A DNA stretch of 64,000 bases from Hyphomonadaceae bacterium BL14 (lineage in GTDB: Bacteria; Pseudomonadota; Alphaproteobacteria; Caulobacterales; Maricaulaceae): assembly GCA_027627705.1 (NCBI GenBank), contig CP091242.1, forward strand, positions 1,784,659 to 1,848,658, read 5' to 3'. Position 1 is the first letter of the stretch, and each line of letters begins with the position of its first letter. The translations under genes and the position numbers were made by a program. A model generated the notes under the pieces. It made no database searches. It saw only the letters and a program-made list of their open reading frames with translations, and was not told where the DNA came from. Shown here in pieces: positions 36,207 to 45,196 of this stretch.

Positions 36207-37105
36207 CGATCGCGCGCATCCCGGACAACTGGCCCTGGCGCGCCAACAGCGAGATGGTCGCCGCCGGCGGGGTCAGCTGGCATGTCCAGCGCGTCGGGTC
36301 GGGGCCGGTACTGCTGCTGATTCACGGCACCGGGGCCTCGACCCATTCCTTCGAGCATCTGGCGCGCGAGCTAAGCGGCGAGTTTGAAATTGTCATGGCA
36401 GATCTGCCCGGTCACGGCTTCTCCGGACAGATGGAGGCCCCCGAACTGCCGCTGGTGGCGCAGGCTCTGGGCGCGCTGATGACGCGCCTGGGCACAGGGC
36501 CTGCCATGGTCGCGGGACATTCAGCCGGCGCGGCCGTCGCCATCCGCATGACGCTGGACGGGGTGATCCAGCCTAGGGCGGTGATTGGCCTGGCCCCGGC
36601 GCTGCAGCCTTATGGCGGTGCCGCAGACGGTATCGCGTCGAAACTCGCCCGGATGGCATTGCTCAATCCGTTCACGCCGCGCCTTTTTGCGATGCGGGCC
36701 AACAGCACGAGCGTCGCGCGCCTGATTGCCAAGACAGGCTCACAGCTCGATGAGAGTGGCGTGGCGCAGTATCAGCAATTGCTCAAGCAGCCCGGCCATG
36801 TCGCCGGGGCCCTGCGACTGATGGCCCATTGGCAGCTGCGGCCCCTGCTCGCAGACCTGCCGCGCCTGAAAACCTCAACCATAGTAGTGCTCGGCGAGAA
36901 CGACCGGGCCACGCCGGCCGCCGAGGCATGGGCTGCGGCGCGCCGCATACCGGGCTGCCAGGAGATCCGGCTTCCCGGCCTTGGCCATCTTGCCCATGAA
37001 GAAGACCCCGGCCGCACGGCCGATATCATACGCCTCGCTGCACAGGCCGCCGGGCTCGACTTGAGCGCCAGCGCGCACACGCGCCGCATGGCCGGAGGAT
37101 CCTGA
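36203..37105 (+). CDS. bchO: BchO alpha/beta hydrolase (magnesium chelatase accessory)
   Basis: 300 residues. Alpha/beta-hydrolase fold with nucleophile elbow GHSAG (Ser107) and an oxyanion-strand HGTGAS (41-46); the late His is in GLGHLAHEEDPG. BchO is a photosynthesis-cluster member thought to assist magnesium insertion; its exact catalytic role is not settled. Its start overlaps the bchD stop by 4 nt and its own stop overlaps the next ATG, so all four genes in this block are likely co-transcribed. Confidence 0.93.
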   Translation: MTIARIPDNWPWRANSEMVAAGGVSWHVQRVGSGPVLLLIHGTGASTHSFEHLARELSGEFEIVMADLPGHGFSGQMEAPELPLVAQALGALMTRLGTGPAMVAGHSAGAAVAIRMTLDGVIQPRAVIGLAPALQPYGGAADGIASKLARMALLNPFTPRLFAMRANSTSVARLIAKTGSQLDESGVAQYQQLLKQPGHVAGALRLMAHWQLRPLLADLPRLKTSTIVVLGENDRATPAAEAWAAARRIPGCQEIRLPGLGHLAHEEDPGRTADIIRLAAQAAGLDLSASAHTRRMAGGS

Positions 37106-38409
37106 TGCCCGCTCTCACCCTGCCCGCCAATCATCCGCGCCGCGTCGATCTCAGCGAAGAGGTTCATGCGCGCCCGCCCCAGCCGCTCACCGCGCCGCTG
37201 AGCGCGTCCTATCTCGTTCTCTATACCGGGCCCGAGGAACAGGCCGCCGACCGCGCCGCCATCGCAGCTCTGGGCGCCCGCTTCAGCGCCGCCGAGCCGT
37301 CTGAAGGTGCCACGCATTACAGCGCCCATCTGGGCCCGGTACGCGTGATCTGGGAGCGCCACACGGAATTCACCCGCTACACCTTCATTCGCCAGAATGG
37401 CGATGAGCGCACCCCCTTCGACAATCCGCCCATCGCCGAAGCGCCCGCCGACTGGCTCGCCGGCCTGCCCGGCCAGGTTATCTTCGCGGCCCATGTCCTG
37501 ATGGTGAATGCCCCCGAGGACGGCCCCGCCATTGACGAGAATGCCCGGCGCCTGTTCGGCGACGCCGAGCTGGTGGGCTCGCGTATCGCTTCCGGGGGTG
37601 CCGTGGCGCTGACCAGCTTCCGCAGCCATGGCGACGGCTTCAATCGCTATCTGATCCGCAATCGCAGCCTGTCGCCGATCCAGGCCGGGCGCCTGATGCG
37701 CGGCCTGCTGGAAATGGACACTTACCGCATGATGGCGCTGCTCGGACTGCCCGCCGCGCGCGATCTGGGACGGATCATGACCGCCCGCGAGCAGGAGCTG
37801 GCCGGCATCACCCATGAGATGGCCGACGGCATTCATGCCGACGAAAGCGGGCTGCTTGACCGGATTACGCGCCTGCAGTCTGACATCGAACGCCGGCACT
37901 CCCAGCACCGCTACCGGTTCGGCGCGTCAGCGGCCTATTACGGCATCGTCCAGGCCCGCATCGAGGAATTGCGCGAGCAGCGCCTGGAGGGCCTGCAAAC
38001 CTTCGCCGAGTTCGTCGAACGCCGCCTCGCGCCCGCCATGAGCACGGTGGAGGCAGTATCGGACCGGCTGGAATCCATGTCCGAGCATCTGGCGCGGGTC
38101 ACCCAGCTTTTGTCCACACGCGTCGCCCTGACCCAGCAGCAGGACAGCCGCAAACTGCTCGCCGCCATGGCGCGGCGCGCCAAGATCCAGCTGCGCCTGC
38201 AGCGCACGGTGGAAGGGCTCTCGATTGCGGCCATCACCTATTATGTCGTCGGCCTGATCGCCTATTTCGCCAAGGGCACCGAAGTGCTCGGCATGCCGCT
38301 GGATGCGGCCATCATCACCGCCGCCGCCGTGCCCATTGTCGCGCTGGCCCTCATTGTCGGCCTGCGGCGCGTGCGCGGCCGGCTCGGCAAGTCGGCGCAG
38401 GAGGATTGA
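37105..38409 (+). CDS. DUF3422 membrane-anchored protein
   Basis: 434 residues, with ATG overlapping the bchO stop (TGATG). The N-terminal two thirds is soluble with a charged, coiled-coil-like part (LQSDIERRHSQHRYRF, IEELREQRLEGLQTFAEFVERR). Two membrane helices near the C-terminus (about 372-391 and 398-417) anchor it. This matches the uncharacterised DUF3422 family of alphaproteobacteria, possibly related to the toxin/secretion or membrane-stress type proteins; function is unknown. Translational coupling to bchO in a photosynthesis block is unusual and suggests a link to the pigment apparatus. Confidence 0.85.
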   Translation: MPALTLPANHPRRVDLSEEVHARPPQPLTAPLSASYLVLYTGPEEQAADRAAIAALGARFSAAEPSEGATHYSAHLGPVRVIWERHTEFTRYTFIRQNGDERTPFDNPPIAEAPADWLAGLPGQVIFAAHVLMVNAPEDGPAIDENARRLFGDAELVGSRIASGGAVALTSFRSHGDGFNRYLIRNRSLSPIQAGRLMRGLLEMDTYRMMALLGLPAARDLGRIMTAREQELAGITHEMADGIHADESGLLDRITRLQSDIERRHSQHRYRFGASAAYYGIVQARIEELREQRLEGLQTFAEFVERRLAPAMSTVEAVSDRLESMSEHLARVTQLLSTRVALTQQQDSRKLLAAMARRAKIQLRLQRTVEGLSIAAITYYVVGLIAYFAKGTEVLGMPLDAAIITAAAVPIVALALIVGLRRVRGRLGKSAQED

Positions 38410-38423
38410 CGCGCTGAAGCCGC

Positions 38424-39185
38424 TCAATGTCCGTGCGTCGCCAGCCTTGACGCCTTGCCGACCCTGAACCGCCGACTGACCTGGTGACGGTAGTACAGGA
38501 TCAGGCCGAGCCCGATCAGCAAAGGCACAGCCCAGAGCACGGGCGCAAGCGCCAGTTCGGGAACCAACCGGACCGCACCAAAGGCAAAGAAGGCCGTATA
38601 GACCGATATCCCCGTTCCAACGATGGCCTTTATGTGCTCCAGCAACCACTCGACCGGTCCGGGGCTTCTCCTCAGAAGGAACCAGAGATTGGTGCCCACA
38701 GTGGCGAATCCCACAAGCGACATCCCGATCATCATCGGCTGACCCAGATTGAAGCCCTGCAGGGCGCATTGGGCTGACGCGACAAGCAAGACCAGCTGCA
38801 GCATGCCGTTGACCCAGTCGCGATTGCGCGTGTGATTATGCTTGTTGACGGCAGCCCGCCAGCCATACCAGGCCAGATTGATGGTCAGGATGGACAGGTA
38901 AAGCATCATCCAGCCAAATATCCCCCGCACCAGCGCCGGATCGGAGAACTCTGCATGCTCGGCCAGGTGGGGGTGGGTCTCCATGGGCTGCCACAAGGTC
39001 AGGCTTGACATGATGGCCGCGGCCAGCGCGGTTATGAGCATGGCGATGGCGAAGAGTCGGCCTGACAGGCGATGAAGCTTGCCGCCTTTCCGGGCGGCGA
39101 CGGGCACCCAGAAAACGATCAGTCCTGGCGCACCCGTGATGATGTGAAGGACGATGAAGACAACAAAGATGTCATGTGCAGACAT
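38424..39185 (-). CDS. Multi-spanning membrane protein (DUF2306-like)
   Basis: 253 residues from the ATG at 39185. Six or seven hydrophobic segments; the opening helix ends in GAPGLIVFWVPVAARKGGKLHRLSGRLF, the typical HR-xx-G pattern of DUF2306-like proteins. Histidines are frequent near the helix ends. It lies convergent with DUF3422 and divergent from the cytochrome P450 gene at 39238, with which it probably shares a promoter region. Family function is not known; heme or quinone handling has been suggested for some members, but nothing here decides it. Confidence 0.65.
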   Translation of the reverse strand: MSAHDIFVVFIVLHIITGAPGLIVFWVPVAARKGGKLHRLSGRLFAIAMLITALAAAIMSSLTLWQPMETHPHLAEHAEFSDPALVRGIFGWMMLYLSILTINLAWYGWRAAVNKHNHTRNRDWVNGMLQLVLLVASAQCALQGFNLGQPMMIGMSLVGFATVGTNLWFLLRRSPGPVEWLLEHIKAIVGTGISVYTAFFAFGAVRLVPELALAPVLWAVPLLIGLGLILYYRHQVSRRFRVGKASRLATHGH

Positions 39186-39237
39186 GGATTTAGCACCAAC
39201 CAGTTGAAGTGTTCGTATCAGGACGGAGGCGACAGGC

Positions 39238-40623
39238 ATGCCAGCAGGAGATTTCAGGCCGCCGCGGCCATCGCGGCTTCCGGCAATCCTGTCGCTGATG
39301 CGCACTGTATGGCACGGGGACGGCGACCTGCTCAGCCTGCTTCCCGGCGAGGCGTTCTCCATGAAGGCCGGCGAGCTCGGTTTTTCGCGCCGCTCCATCA
39401 AGCTTTTCAATGATCCTGACCTGGTGCGTCAGATTCTCAATGAAACGGACGGGCTTTATCCCAAGAGCGACCTGATGGTGGGGGCGCTGGAGCCGCTCAT
39501 CGGCGATTCCATTTTCGTTTCGGACGGTCCCAAATGGCGGCGCCAGCGCGCCATGATCGATCCGGCCTTCTCCAAGATGCGCCTCAACCTGGCTTTCGGC
39601 GCCATGCAGGCGGCAGCGGCGGATTGCTGCGAACGCCTCGGTGCCGCCGCTGAGACGGGCGCAACACTCTCCCTCGATCAGATTATGAGCGAGCTCACCG
39701 CAGACATCATATGCCGTACGGTTTTCTCCATCTCGCTCGACTCCCAGATCTCGCGGGACGTGTTTGAAGATTTTTCGATCTTCGAACGGGGCGTCGCTCA
39801 GGTGAAGATATGGCGGCTTATCGTCGACCCGGCCTGGACCCGGGCGGAGCAGGACCCGGATGTGCTGGCGGCCTGCTCCCGGATTCGCAAGCACCTGGGC
39901 ACCTTGATCGACACCCATTTGGAAGCGGGGGACGGCACCTATGATGACATCGCCAGCGAGGTGATCGCCGCGCGCGACAGCGATACCGGCCAACCCTTTG
40001 ACCGGGAGGAGCTGATCGACCAGCTGGGCGTCTTCTTCCTGGCCGGACACGAAACCACGGCCAGCGCGCTCACCTGGGCTTTTTACCTGCTGGCCATCCA
40101 GCCCGATATACTGGCTCGGTTGCGCGCCGAGGTCAGCGCCGTGTCCGACGGGGGGGGCATCAGCTTCGAAGCCGTGCGCAGATTGCTTTTCACGCGCAGC
40201 GTGTTCCGTGAAACCCTTCGCTTGTACCCGCCGATCACCTTCATGCCGCGCGTGGCCATGCGGGCGGGACGAATAGGCCCCTACGCCGTTCGAAAAGGGG
40301 CGCTGCTGATGATTTCGCCCTGGACGCTGCAGCGCCACCGGCAATACTGGTCCCGGCCCGATCATTTCGATCCGGATCGCTTCATGCCTGGCCGGGAGGC
40401 CGAGATAAACCCCCACGCCTACATCCCCTTCGGGTCCGGTCCGCACACCTGCGTCGGAGCCGGCTTTGCCACGCTGGAAGCGGTACTGATTCTGGCCACC
40501 CTGGCGCAGCAGTTTGATTTTGACGTCCTGGCGCGCGACCAGGTCCGCCCCTCCGCCCGCCTTACGACGCGCCCCGCTGAGCAGATCCATGTGCGGGTGA
40601 GGCGTCACAACGCAGGCGCCTGA
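39238..40623 (+). CDS. Cytochrome P450
   Basis: 461 residues, with GGAGG 11 nt before the ATG. All P450 landmarks are visible: I-helix AGHETT at 269-274, K-helix E325-x-x-R328 (FRETLR), the meander FDPDRF, and the heme ligand Cys405 in FGSGPHTCVG at 398-407 (His replaces the usual Arg at position 403). The sequence has the look of soluble bacterial P450s of the CYP102/CYP4/CYP175 side, the last of which hydroxylates carotenoids. The gene sits inside the photosynthesis cluster between bchO-linked genes and crtI, and overlaps the ATP-grasp gene at its 3' end. It has no ferredoxin or reductase gene nearby, so its electron donor must come from elsewhere. Confidence 0.95.
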   Translation: MPAGDFRPPRPSRLPAILSLMRTVWHGDGDLLSLLPGEAFSMKAGELGFSRRSIKLFNDPDLVRQILNETDGLYPKSDLMVGALEPLIGDSIFVSDGPKWRRQRAMIDPAFSKMRLNLAFGAMQAAAADCCERLGAAAETGATLSLDQIMSELTADIICRTVFSISLDSQISRDVFEDFSIFERGVAQVKIWRLIVDPAWTRAEQDPDVLAACSRIRKHLGTLIDTHLEAGDGTYDDIASEVIAARDSDTGQPFDREELIDQLGVFFLAGHETTASALTWAFYLLAIQPDILARLRAEVSAVSDGGGISFEAVRRLLFTRSVFRETLRLYPPITFMPRVAMRAGRIGPYAVRKGALLMISPWTLQRHRQYWSRPDHFDPDRFMPGREAEINPHAYIPFGSGPHTCVGAGFATLEAVLILATLAQQFDFDVLARDQVRPSARLTTRPAEQIHVRVRRHNAGA

Positions 40624-41789
40624 TGTGCCGGCGCGCCGGACTGCAGCAGGACTGGCCCCGCAGGATACCACTGGATGTCCAGCGTCGCTGCGTCGCCGAA
40701 ACTGCGCCCCTGGAAGATCACCTGCTTGAGGACGGGCCATGACATGGGCGTCATCAGCGGAAAAACCCAAGGGTCGGCCGCTGACCAGAGCACATCGCGG
40801 GCGCTGGCCATGGTCTTCAACATGCGCCAGAACGCGCCGGGCCTGAGCGCCTGGCTGTAGGCCCGGGTCAGCGCGGTATGACTTTCCTGGTACCGCGGCT
40901 GGGCTTTCAGGCGCACCTGATGGCCGATGGGCTGTCCCATGATCACCGCCGCGAGGTCATCATGGCGCATGAAATGGAGACCGCTGGTCAGGCGTGGGTT
41001 GCACTCGAGGGGCCAGGGCGTTCCATCCGCGTCAACAATGAAATCAAAAGCGACAAACCCGGTGTACCGGGTCTGCTCGGCAAACCTTGAAACCCATTCA
41101 TCAATGGCCGCAAGCGCCACTTGCTCAAAGCACACCGCCACGGTTCCGGAGAAAATGAGACCACGATAATTGACATGCGCCAGCACCTCGCCGTTGCGGC
41201 AGAATGATTGTGTGCTGTGCTCACGCCCCCTGATCCGGCGCTGCACCACCCAGTCTGCAGACCTGAGCTGATCGGGAAGGGCCTGGCCGGCGCGCAGAAA
41301 GTGCAATCCCGATCCCGCGCATCCGAAGCGCGCCTTCATGACCGTTTCGCCAGACTCCGAGAGCGCCGCCGCCCCGGGGCTGTCGCCCAGGCAGGTCGGC
41401 GGTGCCCGCAAGCCGGCCCGGGCGGCAGTTTCCATGAACTCGAATTTGTCGTGAAGCGTGAGGATCCGTTCGAACGGTTCGCACAGGAGCTCGGCCGTCT
41501 CGGGCAGACGGCCGGCCAGAGCGGCCACATGCATGACTTCCTCGGACACGGGAATGACCAGATCCACCGCCTCCTCGCGGATAATCCGGCACAGAGCGTC
41601 CAGATAGGCTTCAGGGTTTGACGCCGGGGCCGGCGTCGTCACGCAGCGCGCGACAGCTCTCGATGGCTTTGATAGATGCAAGGCGAAGGGATCCGCAATG
41701 ATCACCCGGTTGCCGGCCGCGTGCAGGCATCGCGCCAATTCCAACCCTTTCGGCAACCGCCCAAGGGTCAACAGAATGGTTTTGCCCAT
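40605..41789 (-). CDS. ATP-grasp domain protein (carboxylate-amine ligase-like)
   Basis: 394 residues from the ATG at 41789. A pre-ATP-grasp Rossmann part (about 1-100), then the ATP-grasp domain: Lys115 and Lys152 positions (MKARFGCAGSGLHF is the glycine-rich loop region 151-164), the acidic VQRRIRGREHS, DF249-250, and the metal triad E262-x-N264 in ECNPRLTSG. The fold couples ATP to form a peptide or amide-like bond between a carboxylate and an amine, or activates carboxylates. Its 3' end overlaps the P450's by 19 nt, convergently. It occupies the position, divergent from crtI, held by crtA in Rhodobacter. Substrate is unknown. Confidence 0.85.
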   Translation of the reverse strand: MGKTILLTLGRLPKGLELARCLHAAGNRVIIADPFALHLSKPSRAVARCVTTPAPASNPEAYLDALCRIIREEAVDLVIPVSEEVMHVAALAGRLPETAELLCEPFERILTLHDKFEFMETAARAGLRAPPTCLGDSPGAAALSESGETVMKARFGCAGSGLHFLRAGQALPDQLRSADWVVQRRIRGREHSTQSFCRNGEVLAHVNYRGLIFSGTVAVCFEQVALAAIDEWVSRFAEQTRYTGFVAFDFIVDADGTPWPLECNPRLTSGLHFMRHDDLAAVIMGQPIGHQVRLKAQPRYQESHTALTRAYSQALRPGAFWRMLKTMASARDVLWSAADPWVFPLMTPMSWPVLKQVIFQGRSFGDAATLDIQWYPAGPVLLQSGAPAHQAPAL

Positions 41790-41994
41790 GTCCACCGCCG
41801 ATTCGTCCGAGCCGACTGGCCCAGCCAGAAAATTGAAACAAATTAGTCAACGCTCGGCAATATGAATTCACCCGGTGCAGGCCGCGCCACAGCTGCGCAG
41901 CGCCGCACACGGCCGGGCTGGCAAGGCTGGGCGTGTCAATATAGATACTAGAGTGACTGCGCCGAAGCTAAACGATGCGCGGATGGAGGCTACC

Positions 41995-43511
41995 ATGCTC
42001 GAACGCACCGATGACACTCCCGCCCAGCAGCCAGGAAAGCCCCATGCGATCGTAATCGGAGCGGGCTTTGGCGGGTTGGCGGCGGCCGTCCGGCTCGGCG
42101 CGCGCGGGTATCGCGTCACGGTGCTTGAGAAGCTGGATGCGCCCGGTGGCAGGGCCTATGTCTTCAGGGACAAAGGCTACGTGTTCGATGCCGGGCCCAC
42201 CATCATTACCGCCCCGTTCCTGCTTGAGGAATTATGGCAGCTGGCCGGGCGCACGTTCCAGGACGAAATCGATCTGCGCGAGATCGACCCCTTCTACGCC
42301 ATCAGGTTTGACGACGGCAGCGTCATTCACTGCCCGCGCGATGCCGAAGCCATGCGCGCCGAGGTCATGCGGGTGGCCCCGGACGATCTCGCGGGCTATG
42401 AGCGCTTCTTGCGCAAGAGCAAGGATATCTTCGAAGTCGGCTTCAAGGAGTTGGCGCATGCGCCCTTCCACACGCTCTCATCCATGGCGCGTGCGACACC
42501 AGACCTCATCCGCCTGTCCTCCTATCGGACCGTGCACCAGCTTGTTTCCAAATATGTCAAGAATCCGAAGCTCCAAGTTGCTCTGAGCTTTCACCCCCTG
42601 CTCGTAGGCGGAAACCCGTTTGCCGCCAGTTCATTCTATTGTCTGATCTCCCATCTCGAGCGTCAGTGGGGCGTTCACTTCGTCATGGGCGGGACGGGCA
42701 GGCTTGTGGAGGGTCTGGTTGACCTGATCAGGGGCCAGGGCGGACAGGTGCTCTGCAACAGCGAAGTGCGTCAGATCAAGGTGGACAACGGCCGGGTCAC
42801 CGGCGTGGAACTGGCCAGCGGCCGCCATATCCCGTCGCAGGTGATCGTGTCCAATGCCGAAGTCGGACACACCTACAAACATCTCATGTCCGGCGTCCGG
42901 CGCAAGCGATGGACGGACCGGAAAGTTGATACGGCCCGTTACTCCATGAGCCTGTTCCTGTGGTATTTCGGAACAAGAAAGCTGTACCCGGACGTGGATC
43001 ATCACACAATTCTGCTGGGCCCGCGTTATCGGGGGCTGCTCAGCGATATCTTCGAGAAGAAGCACCTGGCGGAGGATTTCAGCCTGTACCTTCACCGCCC
43101 GACAGCCACAGACCCCTCCATGGCGCCACCGGGCTGCGAGGCGTTCTATGTGCTGTCGCCGGTTCCCAATCTGACCGGCGATACCGACTGGGCAAAGATG
43201 GCCGAGCCCTACCGCCAGGCGGTGGAGCAGCGGCTTGAAGAGACCTTGCTGCCCGGCCTGAAGGGCTCAGTTGAGGTCTCGCGGGTCATGACCCCCCTGG
43301 ATTTCCGCGACCGCCTGAACTCGGTTCACGGTGCCGCCTTCGGGCTGGAGCCCCTTCTCACCCAGTCAGCCTGGTTCCGGGCCCACAACAAGAGCGAAGA
43401 GGTCGAAGGGCTTTACTTGGTCGGCGCTGGCACGCACCCCGGAGCAGGCGTTCCGGGCGTTCTGTCGTCTGCACGCGTACTTGACGCCATCGTGCCGGAT
43501 GCCGCCGCCTA
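41995..43511 (+). CDS. crtI: Phytoene desaturase, CrtI
   Basis: 507 residues from the ATG at 41995 (GGAGG 7 nt upstream); the last codons run to a TGA at 43516-43518, so the coding region ends at 43518 and overlaps crtB by 8 nt. Dinucleotide motif GAGFGG at 22-27, then APGGRAYVF and FDAGPTIIT. The C-terminal carotenoid-desaturase signature GAGTHPGAGVPGVLSS is intact. It converts phytoene to neurosporene or lycopene; the number of desaturation steps cannot be read from sequence alone. Divergent from the ATP-grasp gene; the intergenic region is 205 nt. Confidence 0.97.
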
Positions 43512-44542
43512 TGGCTGAGCCGTTTGCCAGCCCGCAGGATATTCAGGCCTGTCGCGCAGCGATCAAGGGAGGTTCAAGGAGCTTCTTTGCCGCTTCGTTT
43601 CTGTTGCCCAGCGAGGCGCGGGACAGGGCCTTTGCCCTGTACGGGTTCTGCCGATGGGCGGACGATACAGTCGATCAGGGCGAAGACGCCGCAGCGGCCT
43701 GTAGCCTCGTCACCCGGCACCTGGAGATGATTTACGCCGGCCAACCGGCCGACAACCCAATCGACCGGGCCTTCAGTGATGTGGTGCGCCAATGCGACAT
43801 ACCACAAGCCTTGCCCGACGCCCTCATCGAGGGTTTTGCCTGGGATGCGACCGGCCGCCAGTATGAGACGCTGTCGGACGTGCGCGCCTATGGCGCCCGG
43901 GTGGCGAGCTCGGTCGGAGCGATGATGTCGCTGGTCATGGGCGCCCGGAGCGCCGAGGCCCTGGCGCGCGCTTGCGATCTGGGCGTGGCCATGCAGCTGA
44001 CCAATATCGCACGGGATGTGGGCGAGGACGCCCGGGCGGGCCGCCTGTACCTGCCGCGCGCCTGGTTTGCCGAAGCGGGCCGCGACCCTGATGCATGGTT
44101 GGCCGAGCCATGCTTTGACGAGCACATCGCCGCCTGCGTCGAGCGGTTGCTAACTGAAGCTGACCGCCTGTACCAACGCGCGCGGCCGGGCATTGCCTTC
44201 CTCCCGTCCAGGTGCCGGCCCGCCATTCACGCAGCGGCCCGGATCTATCGGGAGATTGGCGTGGAGGCCGGGCGCAACCGGTTCGATACAGTCAATCGCC
44301 GCGCGACCACGTCGACCTTGCGCAAGCTGGGTCTGGCGGGAGCCGCAGTGCTTGATGCCGTGTTCGCCTCCAGCGCCGCAGCCGAAGCGCCGCTGGCCGA
44401 AACGCGTTTTCTGGTCGATGCCGCCCCGAACGTGCCAGCCCCAGACACGCCGCCGCCCTGGTGGCGGGTGGATGAGGAATGGGGGCGGGTGATCGGAATA
44501 CTGCATGAAGTTAAGATGAGAGACAGGGCGGCCGGCGGCTGA
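43511..44542 (+). CDS. crtB: 15-cis-phytoene synthase, CrtB
   Basis: 343 residues from the ATG at 43511, overlapping the crtI stop. Joins two GGPP molecules to phytoene. The first aspartate-rich motif DDTVD is at 51-55 and the second around NIARDVGED (165-173), both needed for metal-diphosphate binding. The family's extra C-terminal stretch is 30-40 residues longer than many CrtB and ends RDRAAGG. It lies in a plus-strand group with crtI, a 39-residue peptide and tspO. Confidence 0.97.
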   Translation: MAEPFASPQDIQACRAAIKGGSRSFFAASFLLPSEARDRAFALYGFCRWADDTVDQGEDAAAACSLVTRHLEMIYAGQPADNPIDRAFSDVVRQCDIPQALPDALIEGFAWDATGRQYETLSDVRAYGARVASSVGAMMSLVMGARSAEALARACDLGVAMQLTNIARDVGEDARAGRLYLPRAWFAEAGRDPDAWLAEPCFDEHIAACVERLLTEADRLYQRARPGIAFLPSRCRPAIHAAARIYREIGVEAGRNRFDTVNRRATTSTLRKLGLAGAAVLDAVFASSAAAEAPLAETRFLVDAAPNVPAPDTPPPWWRVDEEWGRVIGILHEVKMRDRAAGG

Positions 44543-44572
44543 CGCGGCCAAAGACCCGGAGGAACTGCGAGC

Positions 44573-44692
44573 ATGATTCACTATGTATTCTTCGCACTGG
44601 AAGCGTTGCTGGCTCTTGTGGTCATTATCTGGGGCTTGCGCGAACTTCGCCGCATGAAGCGCAAGGACGTCAAGGAGAGCAATCGGGAGTAA
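44573..44692 (+). CDS. 39-residue single-TM micropeptide between crtB and tspO
   Basis: A short open frame of 39 codons (MIHYVFFALEALLALVVII, then a basic and polar tail RELRRMKRKDVKESNRE). An AAAGACCCGGAGGAAC-type GGAGG ribosome site lies 7-8 nt upstream, and its TAA overlaps the tspO ATG by 1 nt (TAATG), which is how real operon neighbours are arranged. One helix spans about residues 4-22, with a positively charged cytoplasmic tail. I do not recognise it; it may be a subunit or regulator of TspO or of the carotenoid enzymes. Confidence 0.7.
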   Translation: MIHYVFFALEALLALVVIIWGLRELRRMKRKDVKESNRE

Positions 44693-45156
44693 TGGACGCC
44701 CCCTATTGGACCCTTCTACCATTTGTCGTCACAGTATTCCTCGCGTCCCTGACCGGGGCGATCTTTCGTCCGGGCGCCTGGTACAAGACCCTGAGCAAGC
44801 CCCGCTGGACGCCCCCGGACGTCGTTTTTCCGATCGTCTGGTCCATACTTTACATCGCCATGGCCATAGCGGCCTGGCGGGTGTGGGACCTTGCCGGATG
44901 GCATCCTGCGCTCGCCATCTGGGCCTTGCAGCTGGTGCTCAACGCGCTCTGGTCGGCCGTATTCTTCGGGATGCGCAAGCCCGGACTGGCGCTGGCCGAA
45001 GTGGTCCTGCTCTGGCTGGCCGTGGCGGCCAATCTCTATGCCTTCGCCCAGATCGACGCCATCGCCGGCTGGCTGCTGGCACCCTATCTGGTGTGGGTGA
45101 CCATCGCCGCCACCCTCAATCTGGAGATCGTGCGGCTGAACAGAACAAAGGCATGA
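44692..45156 (+). CDS. tspO: TspO/MBR family tryptophan-rich sensory protein
   Basis: 154 residues, five membrane helices. Family motifs are intact: WYKTLSKPRWTPPDVVFPIVW near the first loop, ALNALWSAVFFG in helix 3-4 and PYLVWVTIAATLNLEI in helix 5. TspO (CrtK in Rhodobacter) is an outer-membrane-associated regulator of photosynthesis genes that binds porphyrins and heme. As in Rhodobacter it lies between crtB and crtC. Its ATG overlaps the micropeptide stop. Confidence 0.95.
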   Translation: MDAPYWTLLPFVVTVFLASLTGAIFRPGAWYKTLSKPRWTPPDVVFPIVWSILYIAMAIAAWRVWDLAGWHPALAIWALQLVLNALWSAVFFGMRKPGLALAEVVLLWLAVAANLYAFAQIDAIAGWLLAPYLVWVTIAATLNLEIVRLNRTKA

Positions 45157-45196
45157 CGAGGGTCTGCGCGGCGCGCCTGGGCAAACAGCTGCCTGT

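Noticed and set aside
41931..41960. Possible PpsR site upstream of crtI
   Set aside because: TGTCAATATAGATAC is followed by TAG rather than ACA, so only one half of the palindrome is present.
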